This document shows, one piece after another, positions 50,692-59,775 of a DNA stretch of 64,000 nt (within the stretch, counting starts at the first letter, position 1; each line of letters starts with the position of its first letter). Made by a program: the position numbers and the translations under genes. Location: assembly GCF_013407165.1 (NCBI RefSeq), contig NZ_CP026994.1:1268187-1332186 (forward strand), read 5' to 3'. This DNA is from Nitrosopumilus oxyclinae. Its GTDB lineage: Archaea > Thermoproteota > Nitrososphaeria > Nitrososphaerales > Nitrosopumilaceae. The notes beneath the pieces were generated by a model. It saw only the letters and a list, made by a program, of their open reading frames with translations. It was not told the DNA's origin and ran no database searches.

Positions 50692-52332
50692 TTAATTTTT
50701 AAGAATAGAGTCAGTCAATGAAATTTCAAATCCAACTACAGGAACACGTATTTTGTAATTTTCAATAATCTTTGAATCAATTTTTCCAACGATTCCAATT
50801 GGAATGTTATTTAGAAGAATAGATGCACAATGACCTTCTTCAAATGTAGAATTAGTTGCAGTCTTTGTTTCAATTTTAATTCCAAATCCAATGTTTAATG
50901 CAGATTGTATTATTGATTTTATTTCTGTGAAATTTGCATCTTTATGAGCACTAATTCCAGAAAAACTAATTTTTTCAGATATAGGATTTTCAGTTGCAAA
51001 CACTGTTCCAGTTTCAAACATTTTTTGAGGATAAGACTCATGGATATTTCTTGAAAGATTTTCTAATAATCCTGGAAGTACTGAGTCTCGTAAAATAGTA
51101 TGTTCTCTACTTTTTGAATCAAGTACTGAGAGGAGTTTAGTCGAATCCCTGTTGGTCATATCATATAACACACGCTTACTAGTCAAACTAGAATTCAATG
51201 CTTCAAGATATCCAAGTCCAATCATCGTTTGATCTAGTGATTTTAGTTTCAATGAAATAGAATTTGTTTGTCCAATAGTTTGAGAAGGAGATATTGTAGG
51301 TTCAAGATTTTGAATTCCATATCCTAAAGCAACTTCTTCTACCAAATCCATAGGACCAAAAATATCAAATCTATATGCAGGTATTGTGCAAACAATGTTT
51401 GTTCCTTTAGATGATGCATCTAATCTAGATTTTTTCAAGGATGAAATAATTTTTGAAGATGTAAGATTCAAACCTAAAATTTGATTAATCAATGAAGAAT
51501 TGACAGACATTTTTCTATATTCTAATTTCGGTGAAGAATTTTTAGCGCCAGTAATTTTTACTGATTCTAAGGTAAACCCAGCACTTTGTAAAACAGTGGC
51601 TACTACTGATAACATATCTTCAGCATCGTCTTTATTGAGACCAGTTACCTCTACAAAGAGATTTTTTGTTTTAGTCGTGACAGTTGTAACTGAAGCGTTG
51701 ATAATTGGAGGAAATGATACCGTATTTTGTTTTGCATCTAAAATGATAGGAACTTGTGGAGACTGTCCAAGTAAAGATCCATAATCTTTTCCAACATCAG
51801 TAGTATCAAGTATTTCAGATATACTCAATTCTTTTTCAGAGTTTAATGGAATGAATTTGTGACTTCTAGTAGTTGTAGTGTAAACTAATGGGAATGAGAT
51901 TTTATCTAAATCATGTATTCCTATAGAAGATTTTTTTCTTTTTCTTCCAATTCCGAAATGAAGATCTTCTTGCATCGTCATTAATTGTTTAATTGTTTTA
52001 TCGTCAATTTTTCCATTTTTTGCAATAATTCCAGTTACAAATGGTCTAATTCTTGAGACAGTTGATTTAACAGAAATTGGATATTTGTTTGATTTTTTTA
52101 CATTTAGTTTGATTGGACCAGTCTTAATTCCAAGCAATCCTTGCAAACCAAGTGCAATTCCAAAATCAGTTGAATAATCAGGTCTGTTTGGACTATATTC
52201 AACCCTCACAAGATCTTTATCTTCTGATTCAATATCCAATCCAAGAAAAGGTAAAGAATCAGAAATTTGTTTTTTAGATACTTTTCCAATTAATTTTTGG
52301 AGACGCGAATAAGATAATTCAACTACTGGCAT
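50692..52332 (-). CDS. pheT: Phenylalanyl-tRNA synthetase, beta subunit
   Basis: The 546-residue archaeal-length beta chain with B3/B4 editing region and B5 domain: VEVTGLNKDDAEDMLS, then YRFDIFGPMDLVEEVALGYG and TILRDSVLPGLLENLSRNI. The N-terminus (PVVELSYSRLQKLIGK, then VRVEYSPNRPDY) is intact. It overlaps pheS by 10 bp and follows it in the operon. Confidence 0.93.
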   Translation of the reverse strand: MPVVELSYSRLQKLIGKVSKKQISDSLPFLGLDIESEDKDLVRVEYSPNRPDYSTDFGIALGLQGLLGIKTGPIKLNVKKSNKYPISVKSTVSRIRPFVTGIIAKNGKIDDKTIKQLMTMQEDLHFGIGRKRKKSSIGIHDLDKISFPLVYTTTTRSHKFIPLNSEKELSISEILDTTDVGKDYGSLLGQSPQVPIILDAKQNTVSFPPIINASVTTVTTKTKNLFVEVTGLNKDDAEDMLSVVATVLQSAGFTLESVKITGAKNSSPKLEYRKMSVNSSLINQILGLNLTSSKIISSLKKSRLDASSKGTNIVCTIPAYRFDIFGPMDLVEEVALGYGIQNLEPTISPSQTIGQTNSISLKLKSLDQTMIGLGYLEALNSSLTSKRVLYDMTNRDSTKLLSVLDSKSREHTILRDSVLPGLLENLSRNIHESYPQKMFETGTVFATENPISEKISFSGISAHKDANFTEIKSIIQSALNIGFGIKIETKTATNSTFEEGHCASILLNNIPIGIVGKIDSKIIENYKIRVPVVGFEISLTDSILKN

Positions 52333-53714
52333 TTTTTAGCACTCCTTAACCATCCAAGATTATTGTTGTAAAACTCTCTTACATCATCTAGATCATATTT
52401 TAGCATTGCAATTCTTTCAATCCCACCTCCCCAAGCTAAAACAGGTTGTGTAATTCCAAGGGGTTTAGTTACTTCAGGTCTAAAAATACCCATTCCAAAT
52501 AACTCAATCCATTTTCCTAATTTTTCATTATAAACCATAGTCTGAAGTGATGGTTCAGTGTATGGGAAAAATGTTGGCCAGAATTTTATCTTAGTTATTC
52601 CAATTCGTTTGTAAAACTCTCTTTGAATTCCCATTAAATTTTTCAAAGATGCATCTTTTCCAACAACAACACCTTCTATTTGATTAAATTCCACAAGGTG
52701 TTTGTAACTAACTTTTTCATTTCTAAATACACGTCCTAAAGAGAAAATTCGTGCCTCATCAGGCTTATTTTCAGCTAAATGTTTGATAGTTACACAAGTA
52801 GTGTGAGTTCTAAGAACCATTTTTCTTGCTTCATTAATGTCCCATTGATATCTCCAATTCTTTTTGTGGGATTCAGAAACTTTTTTAATTTGTTCAGGGG
52901 TTCCAATTTTTTTAGCATTTATTCTATCAAGATAAAATGTATCCTGTAATTCTCTAGCCGGATGATCTTGTGGAGTAAAAAGAGCATCAAAATTCCAAAA
53001 GCTTGATTGCGTCATGTTGCCTAAAATTTCAGAAAAACCAAGTGTGACAAATATTTCACGGATTTCATCAATTGTATCTTTTAGTGGATGAGTTCTTGCA
53101 ACAAAAACTTCTGGAACTTTAGCTTCAACATCAATTGCATCTGAAGAATTAGATAGTTCTATTTTCATCGCTGTGTCAGTTAGAGAGATTTCTTTTGTCT
53201 TTTTAGGAGTATCAATAATAAAATCCGGACGATTCAATAATGATGCTAGATCATTTTCATCAACAAGACTTTTAGGAATTTGTTTGGTTCCAATTTGTTT
53301 GAGAGTTTTTTCTCCTGGAAGTTCATCTGCAGAAACAAAAATGGGCGAAATTTGATTATCTGTTATTTCAATCCAATTATTTTTTTTACATAATCCCATA
53401 GCTGGTCCAAAAATTGTTCCCAATTCTTTTTGTAAATCAGATAATTTTCTAGGCCCGTCTTTTAGTAAATCTAACAAACGTCGTTCAGGTAAATTCATCT
53501 TCAAAGATTCGATTCCATTTTTACCTAAACTTAGAATACTTACAGAGGATTCATCAACAATAGCTAAATCTTTTAGTTTCAACCATTCAATTCCTCGTCT
53601 AATCTGATCTAGTGAAAGTCCTGTAGAATTTTGAAGCATTTCAGGAGATTGTTTTAGATCAGCTCTTAATGAGGTGATAATTTTTTTTTCAATATCATGA
53701 AAAACTTGCGACAA
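52323..53714 (-). CDS. pheS: Phenylalanyl-tRNA synthetase, alpha subunit
   Basis: The catalytic class II subunit. An N-terminal winged-helix region (about residues 1-80) is followed by HPLKDTIDEIREIFVTLGF (motif 1), RTHTTCVTIKHLAENKPDE with FRNEKVSYKHLVEFNQIEG (motif 2) and GGGIERIAMLKYDLDD (motif 3). TTG codons at 53720 and 53714 are both possible; 53714 is better spaced (about 27 bp) from the TATA element shared with trpS. Confidence 0.93.
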   Translation of the reverse strand: MSQVFHDIEKKIITSLRADLKQSPEMLQNSTGLSLDQIRRGIEWLKLKDLAIVDESSVSILSLGKNGIESLKMNLPERRLLDLLKDGPRKLSDLQKELGTIFGPAMGLCKKNNWIEITDNQISPIFVSADELPGEKTLKQIGTKQIPKSLVDENDLASLLNRPDFIIDTPKKTKEISLTDTAMKIELSNSSDAIDVEAKVPEVFVARTHPLKDTIDEIREIFVTLGFSEILGNMTQSSFWNFDALFTPQDHPARELQDTFYLDRINAKKIGTPEQIKKVSESHKKNWRYQWDINEARKMVLRTHTTCVTIKHLAENKPDEARIFSLGRVFRNEKVSYKHLVEFNQIEGVVVGKDASLKNLMGIQREFYKRIGITKIKFWPTFFPYTEPSLQTMVYNEKLGKWIELFGMGIFRPEVTKPLGITQPVLAWGGGIERIAMLKYDLDDVREFYNNNLGWLRSAKKCQ

Positions 53715-53734
53715 CAGCAAAGAATCCGAAAAAG

Positions 53735-53746
53735 ACTTTTTAAACC
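53735..53746. promoter_or_regulatory. Shared TATA element of divergent pheS and trpS
   Basis: TTTTTAAACC contains the palindrome TTTAAA (53739-53744). The pheS TTG (53714) and trpS ATG (53766) lie about 25-27 bp to either side, so one element can direct leaderless transcription both ways. Confidence 0.6.
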
Positions 53747-53765
53747 TTAACCTAAGTCAAGATGA

Positions 53766-54878
53766 ATGTCAGCTGATGACTTTATTGTAACACCTTGGCA
53801 TGTTGAGGGTGATATTGACTATGATAAACTAATCAAACAGTTTGGAACTGAGAAAATTTCTTCAGAATTACTCGAGAGAATCAAGAAAATTACAGGTGAG
53901 GATCATTTCATGCTCAGAAGGGGTATTTTCTTCTCACATAGAGAACTAAATAGAATTCTTGATGAATATGAAAAAGGAAATAAATTCTTTCTATATACTG
54001 GAAGGGGTCCATCAGGACATACCCACATAGGACATTTGGTACCATGGATGTTTGCAAAATGGTTACAAGAAAAATTTGATGTGAACATGTATTTTCAACT
54101 TACCGATGATGAAAAATTTTTTTCAAAACCTAATCTTACTTTAGAAGATACAAAAAAATTTGCTTATGAAAATGCATTAGATTTTATTGCATTAGGTTTC
54201 AATCCAGAAAAAACAAAAATTATCATCAATACAAGAAATATTCAAACATTATATCCAATTGCAGCTCAGGTAGCAAAAAAAATTAATTTTTCAAATACAA
54301 AGGCAACATTTGGTTTTACAAATGAAACAAATCTTGGAATGATATTTTATACATCGTTACAGTCAGCTCCATGTTTTATTGAAGATAAACCAGTTCTAAT
54401 TCCATTAGGTGTTGATCAAGATCCTCATTTTAGATTAACAAGAGACATTGCACCAAAAATTGGAAAACAAAAACCAGCGTTGGTTCACAATATTATGATT
54501 CCTAGTTTAGAAGGGCCAGGTGGAAAAATGTCAGCATCAGATGAAAAAGGTACAATATACACAACTGATTCACCATCCGAAGTAAAAAAGAAAATTAACA
54601 AACATGCATTTTCAGGAGGCCAACCAGATATTGAACAACATAGAAAACTTGGTGGAAATCCAGATATCGATGTATCTTATCAATACCTAAGAATATTTTT
54701 TGAACCAGATGATGATAAATTAAAAACAATTTATGAAGATTACAAATCAGGTAAACTACTTTCAGGTGAACTAAAAGCTATTTTGATTGAGAAAATTAAT
54801 GCATTTCTTGCAGTCCATCAAGAAAATAGAGAAAAAGCTAAAAACCAAATAGAACAATTTCTTTTTGAGAATAAATGA
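53766..54878 (+). CDS. trpS: Tryptophanyl-tRNA synthetase
   Basis: 370-residue archaeal TrpRS (class Ic). GRGPSGHTHIGHLVPW has the HIGH motif (about residue 85) and GGKMSASDEKGT the KMSAS variant (about 255). The ligand region VLIPLGVDQDPHFRLTRDIA is complete. Its start is 25 bp from the shared TATA. It overlaps the next small gene by 4 bp. Confidence 0.94.
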   Translation: MSADDFIVTPWHVEGDIDYDKLIKQFGTEKISSELLERIKKITGEDHFMLRRGIFFSHRELNRILDEYEKGNKFFLYTGRGPSGHTHIGHLVPWMFAKWLQEKFDVNMYFQLTDDEKFFSKPNLTLEDTKKFAYENALDFIALGFNPEKTKIIINTRNIQTLYPIAAQVAKKINFSNTKATFGFTNETNLGMIFYTSLQSAPCFIEDKPVLIPLGVDQDPHFRLTRDIAPKIGKQKPALVHNIMIPSLEGPGGKMSASDEKGTIYTTDSPSEVKKKINKHAFSGGQPDIEQHRKLGGNPDIDVSYQYLRIFFEPDDDKLKTIYEDYKSGKLLSGELKAILIEKINAFLAVHQENREKAKNQIEQFLFENK

Positions 54879-55156
54879 AGATCAGTATTACTTGTGATGA
54901 TGAATATGAGGCACAAAAATTAGCTAGTCTTATTTTCATAAAGGATGGAAAAGAAACTTTCATTACAGGAATTCTAAACATTGTGAAAAATGAATTGGTT
55001 ATTTCATTAAAAGACAAATCTGCTCACAGCATATTACTCAAAGATGAAGAAACAGTAGAGAATTTTGCAGACTTTATTCAATCAGTATTGGACAAAGAAC
55101 ATACGTTAATTTCAACGAAAATTATTGAACATGTTGTAGAATTAGTCAAAGAGTGA
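54875..55156 (+). CDS. Small protein downstream of trpS
   Basis: 93 residues, overlapping trpS by 4 bp, so co-translated. Strand-helix arrangement (KISITCDDEYEAQKLASLIF, then ELVISLKDKSAHSILLKDEE) faintly recalls KEOPS subunit Pcc1, but the usual RASLNS helix is not seen, so I leave it unassigned. Confidence 0.6.
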   Translation: MKISITCDDEYEAQKLASLIFIKDGKETFITGILNIVKNELVISLKDKSAHSILLKDEETVENFADFIQSVLDKEHTLISTKIIEHVVELVKE

Positions 55157-55158
55157 TT

Positions 55159-55242
55159 CTAGAGACCAAATACAGCATATGCAGTTACAATTCCAACAAC
55201 AACAATTAGAGAGATCCCTAATGCTTTGAAATCACTATTCAT
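55159..55242 (-). CDS. Single-helix membrane mini-protein (27 aa)
   Basis: Reads MNSDFKALGISLIVVVGIVT and ends AYAVFGL, one transmembrane helix with a short polar N-terminus. TTAATTATAATT about 26 bp upstream of its ATG supports a leaderless transcript. It converges on the gene after trpS with 2 bp between stops. Possibly a small subunit of a membrane complex; not identified. Confidence 0.6.
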   Translation of the reverse strand: MNSDFKALGISLIVVVGIVTAYAVFGL

Positions 55243-55304
55243 AGATTAATTTGAAAATAATTATAATTAAAGTGTTAATAAATTCTCAAAAATGATTCTA
55301 TTAA

Positions 55305-56486
55305 TTATCTAGGAAAATATTTGCTCTTTTTTGATTTTGGTCTTGAACTGACTTCAGAACGTTTTGCGGTAGGTTCTCTGATTTGATTGCAATTTAAACA
55401 AAATACCTTTAATTCCTCTCTAGCAACATCTGGTGCGGAGATATATTTGCCCCATGAGGCAACATCACCACCACGGCCAGAATTATCAGAAGTGACATTT
55501 TCAGAAATTGGACTAATTCCTAAAGCTCTTTCATCACTAAAACCACAATTAGAACAGACTTTTCCACCTAGAATTTCATATAGTTTTTCTTTAATTGTTT
55601 CAAAAAATTTGTCTGAACCACCGGAAAAGAAACTCTCTTGTTTTCTCAAAAATTTATCACTTCGTGGTTTTCTAGATCTGTTATCATCTCTACTAGATTC
55701 TCGTCTAGATGAAGAACGTGAACCTCTATCATCTCTGGAATATCTTGAGCCTCTATCATCCCGTGAAGAACGTGAACCTCTATCATCTCTGGAATATCTA
55801 TCATTTCCTGAATCCTGTGGTTTGTTTTGTCTGAAACAATCACTACAGTAGACTGGTTTGTTACTTCTTGGAACAAATGGAACTGTACATTGATTTCCAC
55901 AATCAGCACAAGTTACCTCGGTATCTTCTCTATCATTATCTCTTGAACCTCTATCATCTCTGGAATATCTTGAGCCTCTATCATCTCGTGAAGAACGTGA
56001 ACCTCTATCATCTCTGGAATATCTATCATTTCCTGAATCCTGTGGTTTGTTTTGTCTGAAACAATCACTACAGTAGACTGGTTTGTTAGTTCTTGGAACA
56101 AATGGAACTGTACATTCAGTACCGCAATCAGAGCAAGTTACAGTTGTAGATTCATCTCGTGAACCTCTATCATCTCTGGAATATCTTGAGCCTCTATCAT
56201 CTCGTGAAGAACGTGAACCTCTATCATCTCTGGAATATCTATCATTTCCTGAATCCTGTGGTTTGTTTTGTCTGAAACAATCACTACAGTAGACTGGTTT
56301 GTTAGTTCTTGGAACAAATGGAACTGTACATTCAGTACCGCAATCAGAGCAAGTTACAGTTGTAGATTCATCTCGTGAACCTCTTGTATCTCCAGAATTT
56401 CTAAAAGAACGAGATGTATTATTTTCTCGTCTGGAATTTCTTCCATCTGTTTTTCCATCGGAATACTTTGATTTGTATAAGTCCAT
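55305..56486 (-). CDS. Zinc-ribbon and RG/RS-rich repeat protein
   Basis: 393 residues from ATG 56486, chosen because TATAAC lies about 29 bp upstream. Three zinc fingers (TCSDCGTECTVPFVP...YCSDCF) are separated by low-complexity DDRGSRSSR/YSR tracts; the 72-residue unit repeats with 216-bp DNA copies nearly identical. The C-terminal part has another metal site, CSNCGFSD...CLNCNQ, with a GKYISAP loop, similar to an HNH-like or treble-clef domain. RG/RS tracts favour RNA binding or condensate formation; no function is known. Confidence 0.8.
   Translation of the reverse strand: MDLYKSKYSDGKTDGRNSRRENNTSRSFRNSGDTRGSRDESTTVTCSDCGTECTVPFVPRTNKPVYCSDCFRQNKPQDSGNDRYSRDDRGSRSSRDDRGSRYSRDDRGSRDESTTVTCSDCGTECTVPFVPRTNKPVYCSDCFRQNKPQDSGNDRYSRDDRGSRSSRDDRGSRYSRDDRGSRDNDREDTEVTCADCGNQCTVPFVPRSNKPVYCSDCFRQNKPQDSGNDRYSRDDRGSRSSRDDRGSRYSRDDRGSRSSSRRESSRDDNRSRKPRSDKFLRKQESFFSGGSDKFFETIKEKLYEILGGKVCSNCGFSDERALGISPISENVTSDNSGRGGDVASWGKYISAPDVAREELKVFCLNCNQIREPTAKRSEVSSRPKSKKSKYFPR
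55684..56384. repeat. 216-bp tandem repeats in the zinc-ribbon gene
   Basis: Three repeat units (about 72 codons each); the copies starting near 56083 and 56299 are almost identical, and the first differs mainly by NDREDTE/CGNQC changes. Shorter 42-54-bp DRGSRYSRD repeats lie inside each unit. Confidence 0.8.
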
Positions 56487-56559
56487 TAATAGAGAAATTA
56501 AGATCAATTGGTTATAGATACTTAGAGCTTTGATTTGTGCCTAGAATAAAAAAATCTAA

Positions 56560-56889
56560 TTAAACTAAAGATTTGTCCATTTCAGTCGACATTATTTCTT
56601 GTACTTTAAGGAAATAGAGTTTTGTAGAATATGGCATATCATCTAAATTATTATCAACTACAATCATAAAATATCTTACAGCACGTTTTGAGATATCTAA
56701 ATTAAATTTCATTGGAAGAACAGGATCTTGATGTACTTTGATTTTATCTTGTAGCCATGGAGGTGCCATATCAATAGTTTCTTTGATAATTTTATCATAC
56801 CAATATGAAAGATTTTGAGGATGTAATCCTTGTTTGAGATTTGTTACATCAGTATCTATTTTTTTCATCATGTGGTTAATGATTGCCAT
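56560..56889 (-). CDS. Conserved helical protein of unknown function
   Basis: About 109 residues from ATG 56889 (a TTG lies 9 bp upstream). Helix-rich with conserved-looking MAPPWLQDKIKVHQDPVLPMKF and DISKRAVRYFMIVVDNNLDDMP. No membrane segment or metal motif. It lies 53 bp before coaD on the same strand, but the gap prevents a firm operon claim. Confidence 0.65.
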   Translation of the reverse strand: MAIINHMMKKIDTDVTNLKQGLHPQNLSYWYDKIIKETIDMAPPWLQDKIKVHQDPVLPMKFNLDISKRAVRYFMIVVDNNLDDMPYSTKLYFLKVQEIMSTEMDKSLV

Positions 56890-56941
56890 AAGGCTCAATC
56901 CAAGAATTTTGTTTTATTCCAATTACTCAAAGTTCGATAAG

Positions 56942-57418
56942 CTACTTGTCAATTGATAGCAAGTTTCCATCAATATCGATTTCAGAATTCTTAATTCTAG
57001 TCGTAGATATTCTAGTACCGTCTTTTGCTAATAACATTGGAACCGTAACAACTTGAACTGGTGGAAGATTCTTTTTTGCTCTCAATTCATTAAGAATGGT
57101 TCCCTGAATACTAGTTTCATCACTAACAACTAATGCCTCAACTTCCTTTTCTAGAACTGCCGGACCAAAATCATTTTCTAATTTACTAATTTCAAAAGAA
57201 GCATTAGGAAATTCTTTGGTTAAAACAGATGTTAAATTTTCAAAACGTTGATCATATTTGTTTATAGGAATTTTTCCTTTTTTTGCAGCAAATTCATCAC
57301 TGGTAATTCCGATGATAACTTTATCAGAAATATCAAATGCATTGGATAGTAAAGTAAGATGACCTTTATGGATAATATCAAAAGTTCCACCCATTGCTAC
57401 AAGAGAGAATTGAGACAT
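56942..57418 (-). CDS. coaD: Phosphopantetheine adenylyltransferase
   Basis: Makes dephospho-CoA in coenzyme A synthesis. The nucleotidyl-transferase motif MGGTFDIIHKGHL (GxFDxxHxGH) is near residue 9 and the second motif, ISTTRIKN, near residue 142; VIIGITSDEFAAKK lies between. At 158 residues it is the archaeal/eukaryotic type. No neighbouring CoA genes are seen. Confidence 0.92.
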   Translation of the reverse strand: MSQFSLVAMGGTFDIIHKGHLTLLSNAFDISDKVIIGITSDEFAAKKGKIPINKYDQRFENLTSVLTKEFPNASFEISKLENDFGPAVLEKEVEALVVSDETSIQGTILNELRAKKNLPPVQVVTVPMLLAKDGTRISTTRIKNSEIDIDGNLLSIDK

Positions 57419-57497
57419 GTAATATGATAATTTTCTTTGAAAATAAATCTACTAGTTTTTTTATTGATTTTTACTCTAAATTATTTAGAAATTCAGT

Positions 57498-58190
57498 TTA
57501 TTTTGATAATTTCATAAATCCTTCTTTGATTAAGAATTGAATTCCTTCAACAAATGAATTGTCATCTATTTGTCCATCTGCCCACCATCCAGCGTTATTC
57601 TTAATCCAACTAGGAATTTTATTATCTTGAGAAGCTGAACCTTGTTCAGTAATTGGAATTTGCATAAATCCTTCTTTGATTAAGAATTGAATTCCTTCAA
57701 CAAATGAATTGTCATCTATTTGTCCATCTGCCCACCATCCAGCGTTATTCTTAATCCAACTAGGAATTTTATTATCTTGAGAAACAACATTGCTAGAAAT
57801 TACTTCAAATGCAATAATTGCAATTGTTGCCTTTGAATTACCATATTGGGCTTTAACTGTAAATTTACCATCACTAAATTTTTCATTAAGATTTACTTCA
57901 TGTAAGAAAGTACCATCCATATTTACAGGAGTTTTTTGAGATACAATTAGACTATTTCCAGTACCAAAAATTGTAATTCGTAAATTTCTGTCTTCATCAT
58001 ATTTGTTTACGCTACCAGAAAATACTACAGATTCTCCAAGTGCATATGATGTATTGTCAGTAATAATATCTACAGTGTAATTGTTAGAGCTACTCTGTTC
58101 AGGAGGTCCACCATAACCCAAAACTGACTGTCCAGATGAAGATATTAGAATTAAAGAGATTATTGAAATAGTGAAAATTTTCTTATTCAT
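57498..58190 (-). CDS. Exported protein with two WIKNNAGWW repeats (paralogue)
   Basis: 230 residues: a signal peptide (ends near LGYG), one Ig-like domain (NTSYALGESVVFSGSVNKYD), and two 50-residue modules centred on PSWIKNNAGWWADGQIDDNS. The module DNA is identical over 121 bp (57513-57633 and 57663-57783). It resembles 41811-42497 in module order but not in its N-terminal domain, so modules appear to be shuffled or copied. Confidence 0.8.
   Translation of the reverse strand: MNKKIFTISIISLILISSSGQSVLGYGGPPEQSSSNNYTVDIITDNTSYALGESVVFSGSVNKYDEDRNLRITIFGTGNSLIVSQKTPVNMDGTFLHEVNLNEKFSDGKFTVKAQYGNSKATIAIIAFEVISSNVVSQDNKIPSWIKNNAGWWADGQIDDNSFVEGIQFLIKEGFMQIPITEQGSASQDNKIPSWIKNNAGWWADGQIDDNSFVEGIQFLIKEGFMKLSK
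57513..57783. repeat. 121-bp perfect tandem duplication inside a surface-protein gene
   Basis: Copies at 57513-57633 and 57663-57783, offset 150 bp, with no base changes. They encode the same module as 41836-42075 but the DNA of the two loci differs. Confidence 0.85.
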
Positions 58191-58244
58191 AATTACGATT
58201 GTACATACCTTTCTGCATTTAAACGGTGAGGAATGATAGTGGAT

Positions 58245-59318
58245 TTAGTTTACGATTATTAGAATAAATGGACCCTGCTCAGCAATTGGAATATTATTTC
58301 TATCCCAAACAAATGTTTCAATGAAATACAAACCAGGTTTTTCTGGAATCCAATCTATGACTTGTGTTTCTTGACCAGTTCCAATGAATCGCCCATCATA
58401 TGATCCAATATATTCCACATATGGTAATTTACCAGATTCCTTTACTTGCACATAGTATGTGTAAGCAGTTTCATTAGATTCTTTGTCTGCAGCAAATTCA
58501 ATTTGAGTTTCACTTTTTATGTTCACTTGAGAACCTACACTTAGTTCAGATAAGTTATTTCCATTAGTATCTTCTACAGATACATTTGAGATTGTAATTA
58601 GCTTGTCAGGAATTTGAGATTTAGGAATTTGAATATCTACCCAGTCAGAGATGAAAACACTAGATTCTGCAAATAAGAAAAACCCAATTGCTCTTGAGTT
58701 AATTTCTTCGTTCAACTCAAAGGATACATCAGTGTTCAGAGGTACATTTCCTAGTTCTATTGTTGATACGCTAAGAATTCTAGGGGGTTCAAATCCATCA
58801 TAAAATGCAAGATAAACATTGGTATCATTACTTGGAGCTCCTCCATTTTGTAAAACTCCTGAAAATCTAAAAGATGTATCTAAAAATACATCAGTGGAAT
58901 AAACTGTGAGTCCTGAAAATTTTTGGGGTGACGGATCAAATCCTACAAGGGAGATAGATGCATCCGTGATTTCAGGATTGGCAGTTTTTGAGCTTATTGA
59001 AAATGTAGATTTACCATTTTTTGCAATTACATCAAGGGTAGTATTTCCTGTAACAACCTCTAAAGGAGAAGGGTCAAATTCATCAAAAAATTTGACTTGA
59101 ATTCTAACATTTTCTATAGCTGTTTGGGAATTATTGTTTTCAGCAATTCCAACCACAACAGTGTATCCGGCTGAATCTCGATAAACATGAATATTTTCTT
59201 CGTTAAGAATTACGGTTAGAGTAGATGGGGTATCAGTAACTTCTGCTGAAAATGCTTGTGAAAAAGGAATTAGCAGTAATATCAAAAACGAACATAAAAT
59301 GACTTTGAACATATTCAT
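58245..59318 (-). CDS. Exported beta-rich surface protein
   Basis: 357 residues with a Sec signal (ends near AFSAEV). The rest resembles tandem Ig/FxLYD-like domains: VVVGIAENNNSQTAIENVRIQVKFFDEFDP, then SFRFSGVLQNGGAPSNDTNV, and a closing YFIETFVWDRNNIPIA. ATG also at 59312. Probably envelope-associated; no catalytic motif. Confidence 0.72.
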   Translation of the reverse strand: MNMFKVILCSFLILLLIPFSQAFSAEVTDTPSTLTVILNEENIHVYRDSAGYTVVVGIAENNNSQTAIENVRIQVKFFDEFDPSPLEVVTGNTTLDVIAKNGKSTFSISSKTANPEITDASISLVGFDPSPQKFSGLTVYSTDVFLDTSFRFSGVLQNGGAPSNDTNVYLAFYDGFEPPRILSVSTIELGNVPLNTDVSFELNEEINSRAIGFFLFAESSVFISDWVDIQIPKSQIPDKLITISNVSVEDTNGNNLSELSVGSQVNIKSETQIEFAADKESNETAYTYYVQVKESGKLPYVEYIGSYDGRFIGTGQETQVIDWIPEKPGLYFIETFVWDRNNIPIAEQGPFILIIVN

Positions 59319-59443
59319 CCAAGAGATTAGGGATTAATTTCAGGTAGCATAACAAATAGTGAACAAGAAAGGTAACAACGTTAAACCCAGTTTACACTAA
59401 AAGTTAGGAGAATAAAAATAAATTAAAAATAGATGTAATTATT

Positions 59444-59545
59444 TTATTTTCTCTTTGCGGTAATTGCTAACCAGTAAATTAAACCTGGAGCTAAACCAAC
59501 AATGAGTGGAATCCATACAGGCCATCCATCGACTACACTTGCCAT
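59444..59545 (-). CDS. Single-helix membrane mini-protein (33 aa)
   Basis: Reads MASVVDGWPVWIPLIVGLAP and ends with a hydrophobic LIYWLAITAKRK. ATTTAAATAG about 26 bp upstream of the ATG supports a leaderless transcript. Trp/Pro-rich small helices of this kind occur as accessory subunits of membrane enzyme complexes; no assignment is possible. Confidence 0.68.
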   Translation of the reverse strand: MASVVDGWPVWIPLIVGLAPGLIYWLAITAKRK

Positions 59546-59621
59546 AAGAGAAAACCAAAACTTATCCTATTTAAATCCATCCTGAAGTCTGAATTTCAGT
59601 ATTGATCGGATACTTAGAAAG

Positions 59622-59695
59622 TGGACCGGACGGAATTTGAATCCGTGACCCCCCGCGTGCAAGGCGGGTATACTACCAGGCTATACTACCGGCCC
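59622..59695 (-). tRNA. tRNA-Ala (TGC)
   Basis: Minus-strand cloverleaf: acceptor GGGCCGG/CCGGTCC, anticodon stem CCCGC/GCGGG with loop CTTGCAC (anticodon TGC), T arm ACGGA-TTCAAAT-TCCGT. No intron. Confidence 0.94.
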
Positions 59696-59775
59696 ACAAA
59701 AAGAATGGATAAAGTGTGGATTTTAATTGTTGTCTTCTTGGCAAGAATTTTATTTGAAAACACTATATTTTCAAT

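Noticed and set aside
54875-55156. KEOPS subunit Pcc1
   Set aside because: The general strand-helix order is similar but the conserved RASLNS-type helix is missing.
55868-56292. Small frames on the plus strand opposite the zinc-ribbon gene
   Set aside because: They are repeat shadows of the minus-strand gene and change with repeat number.
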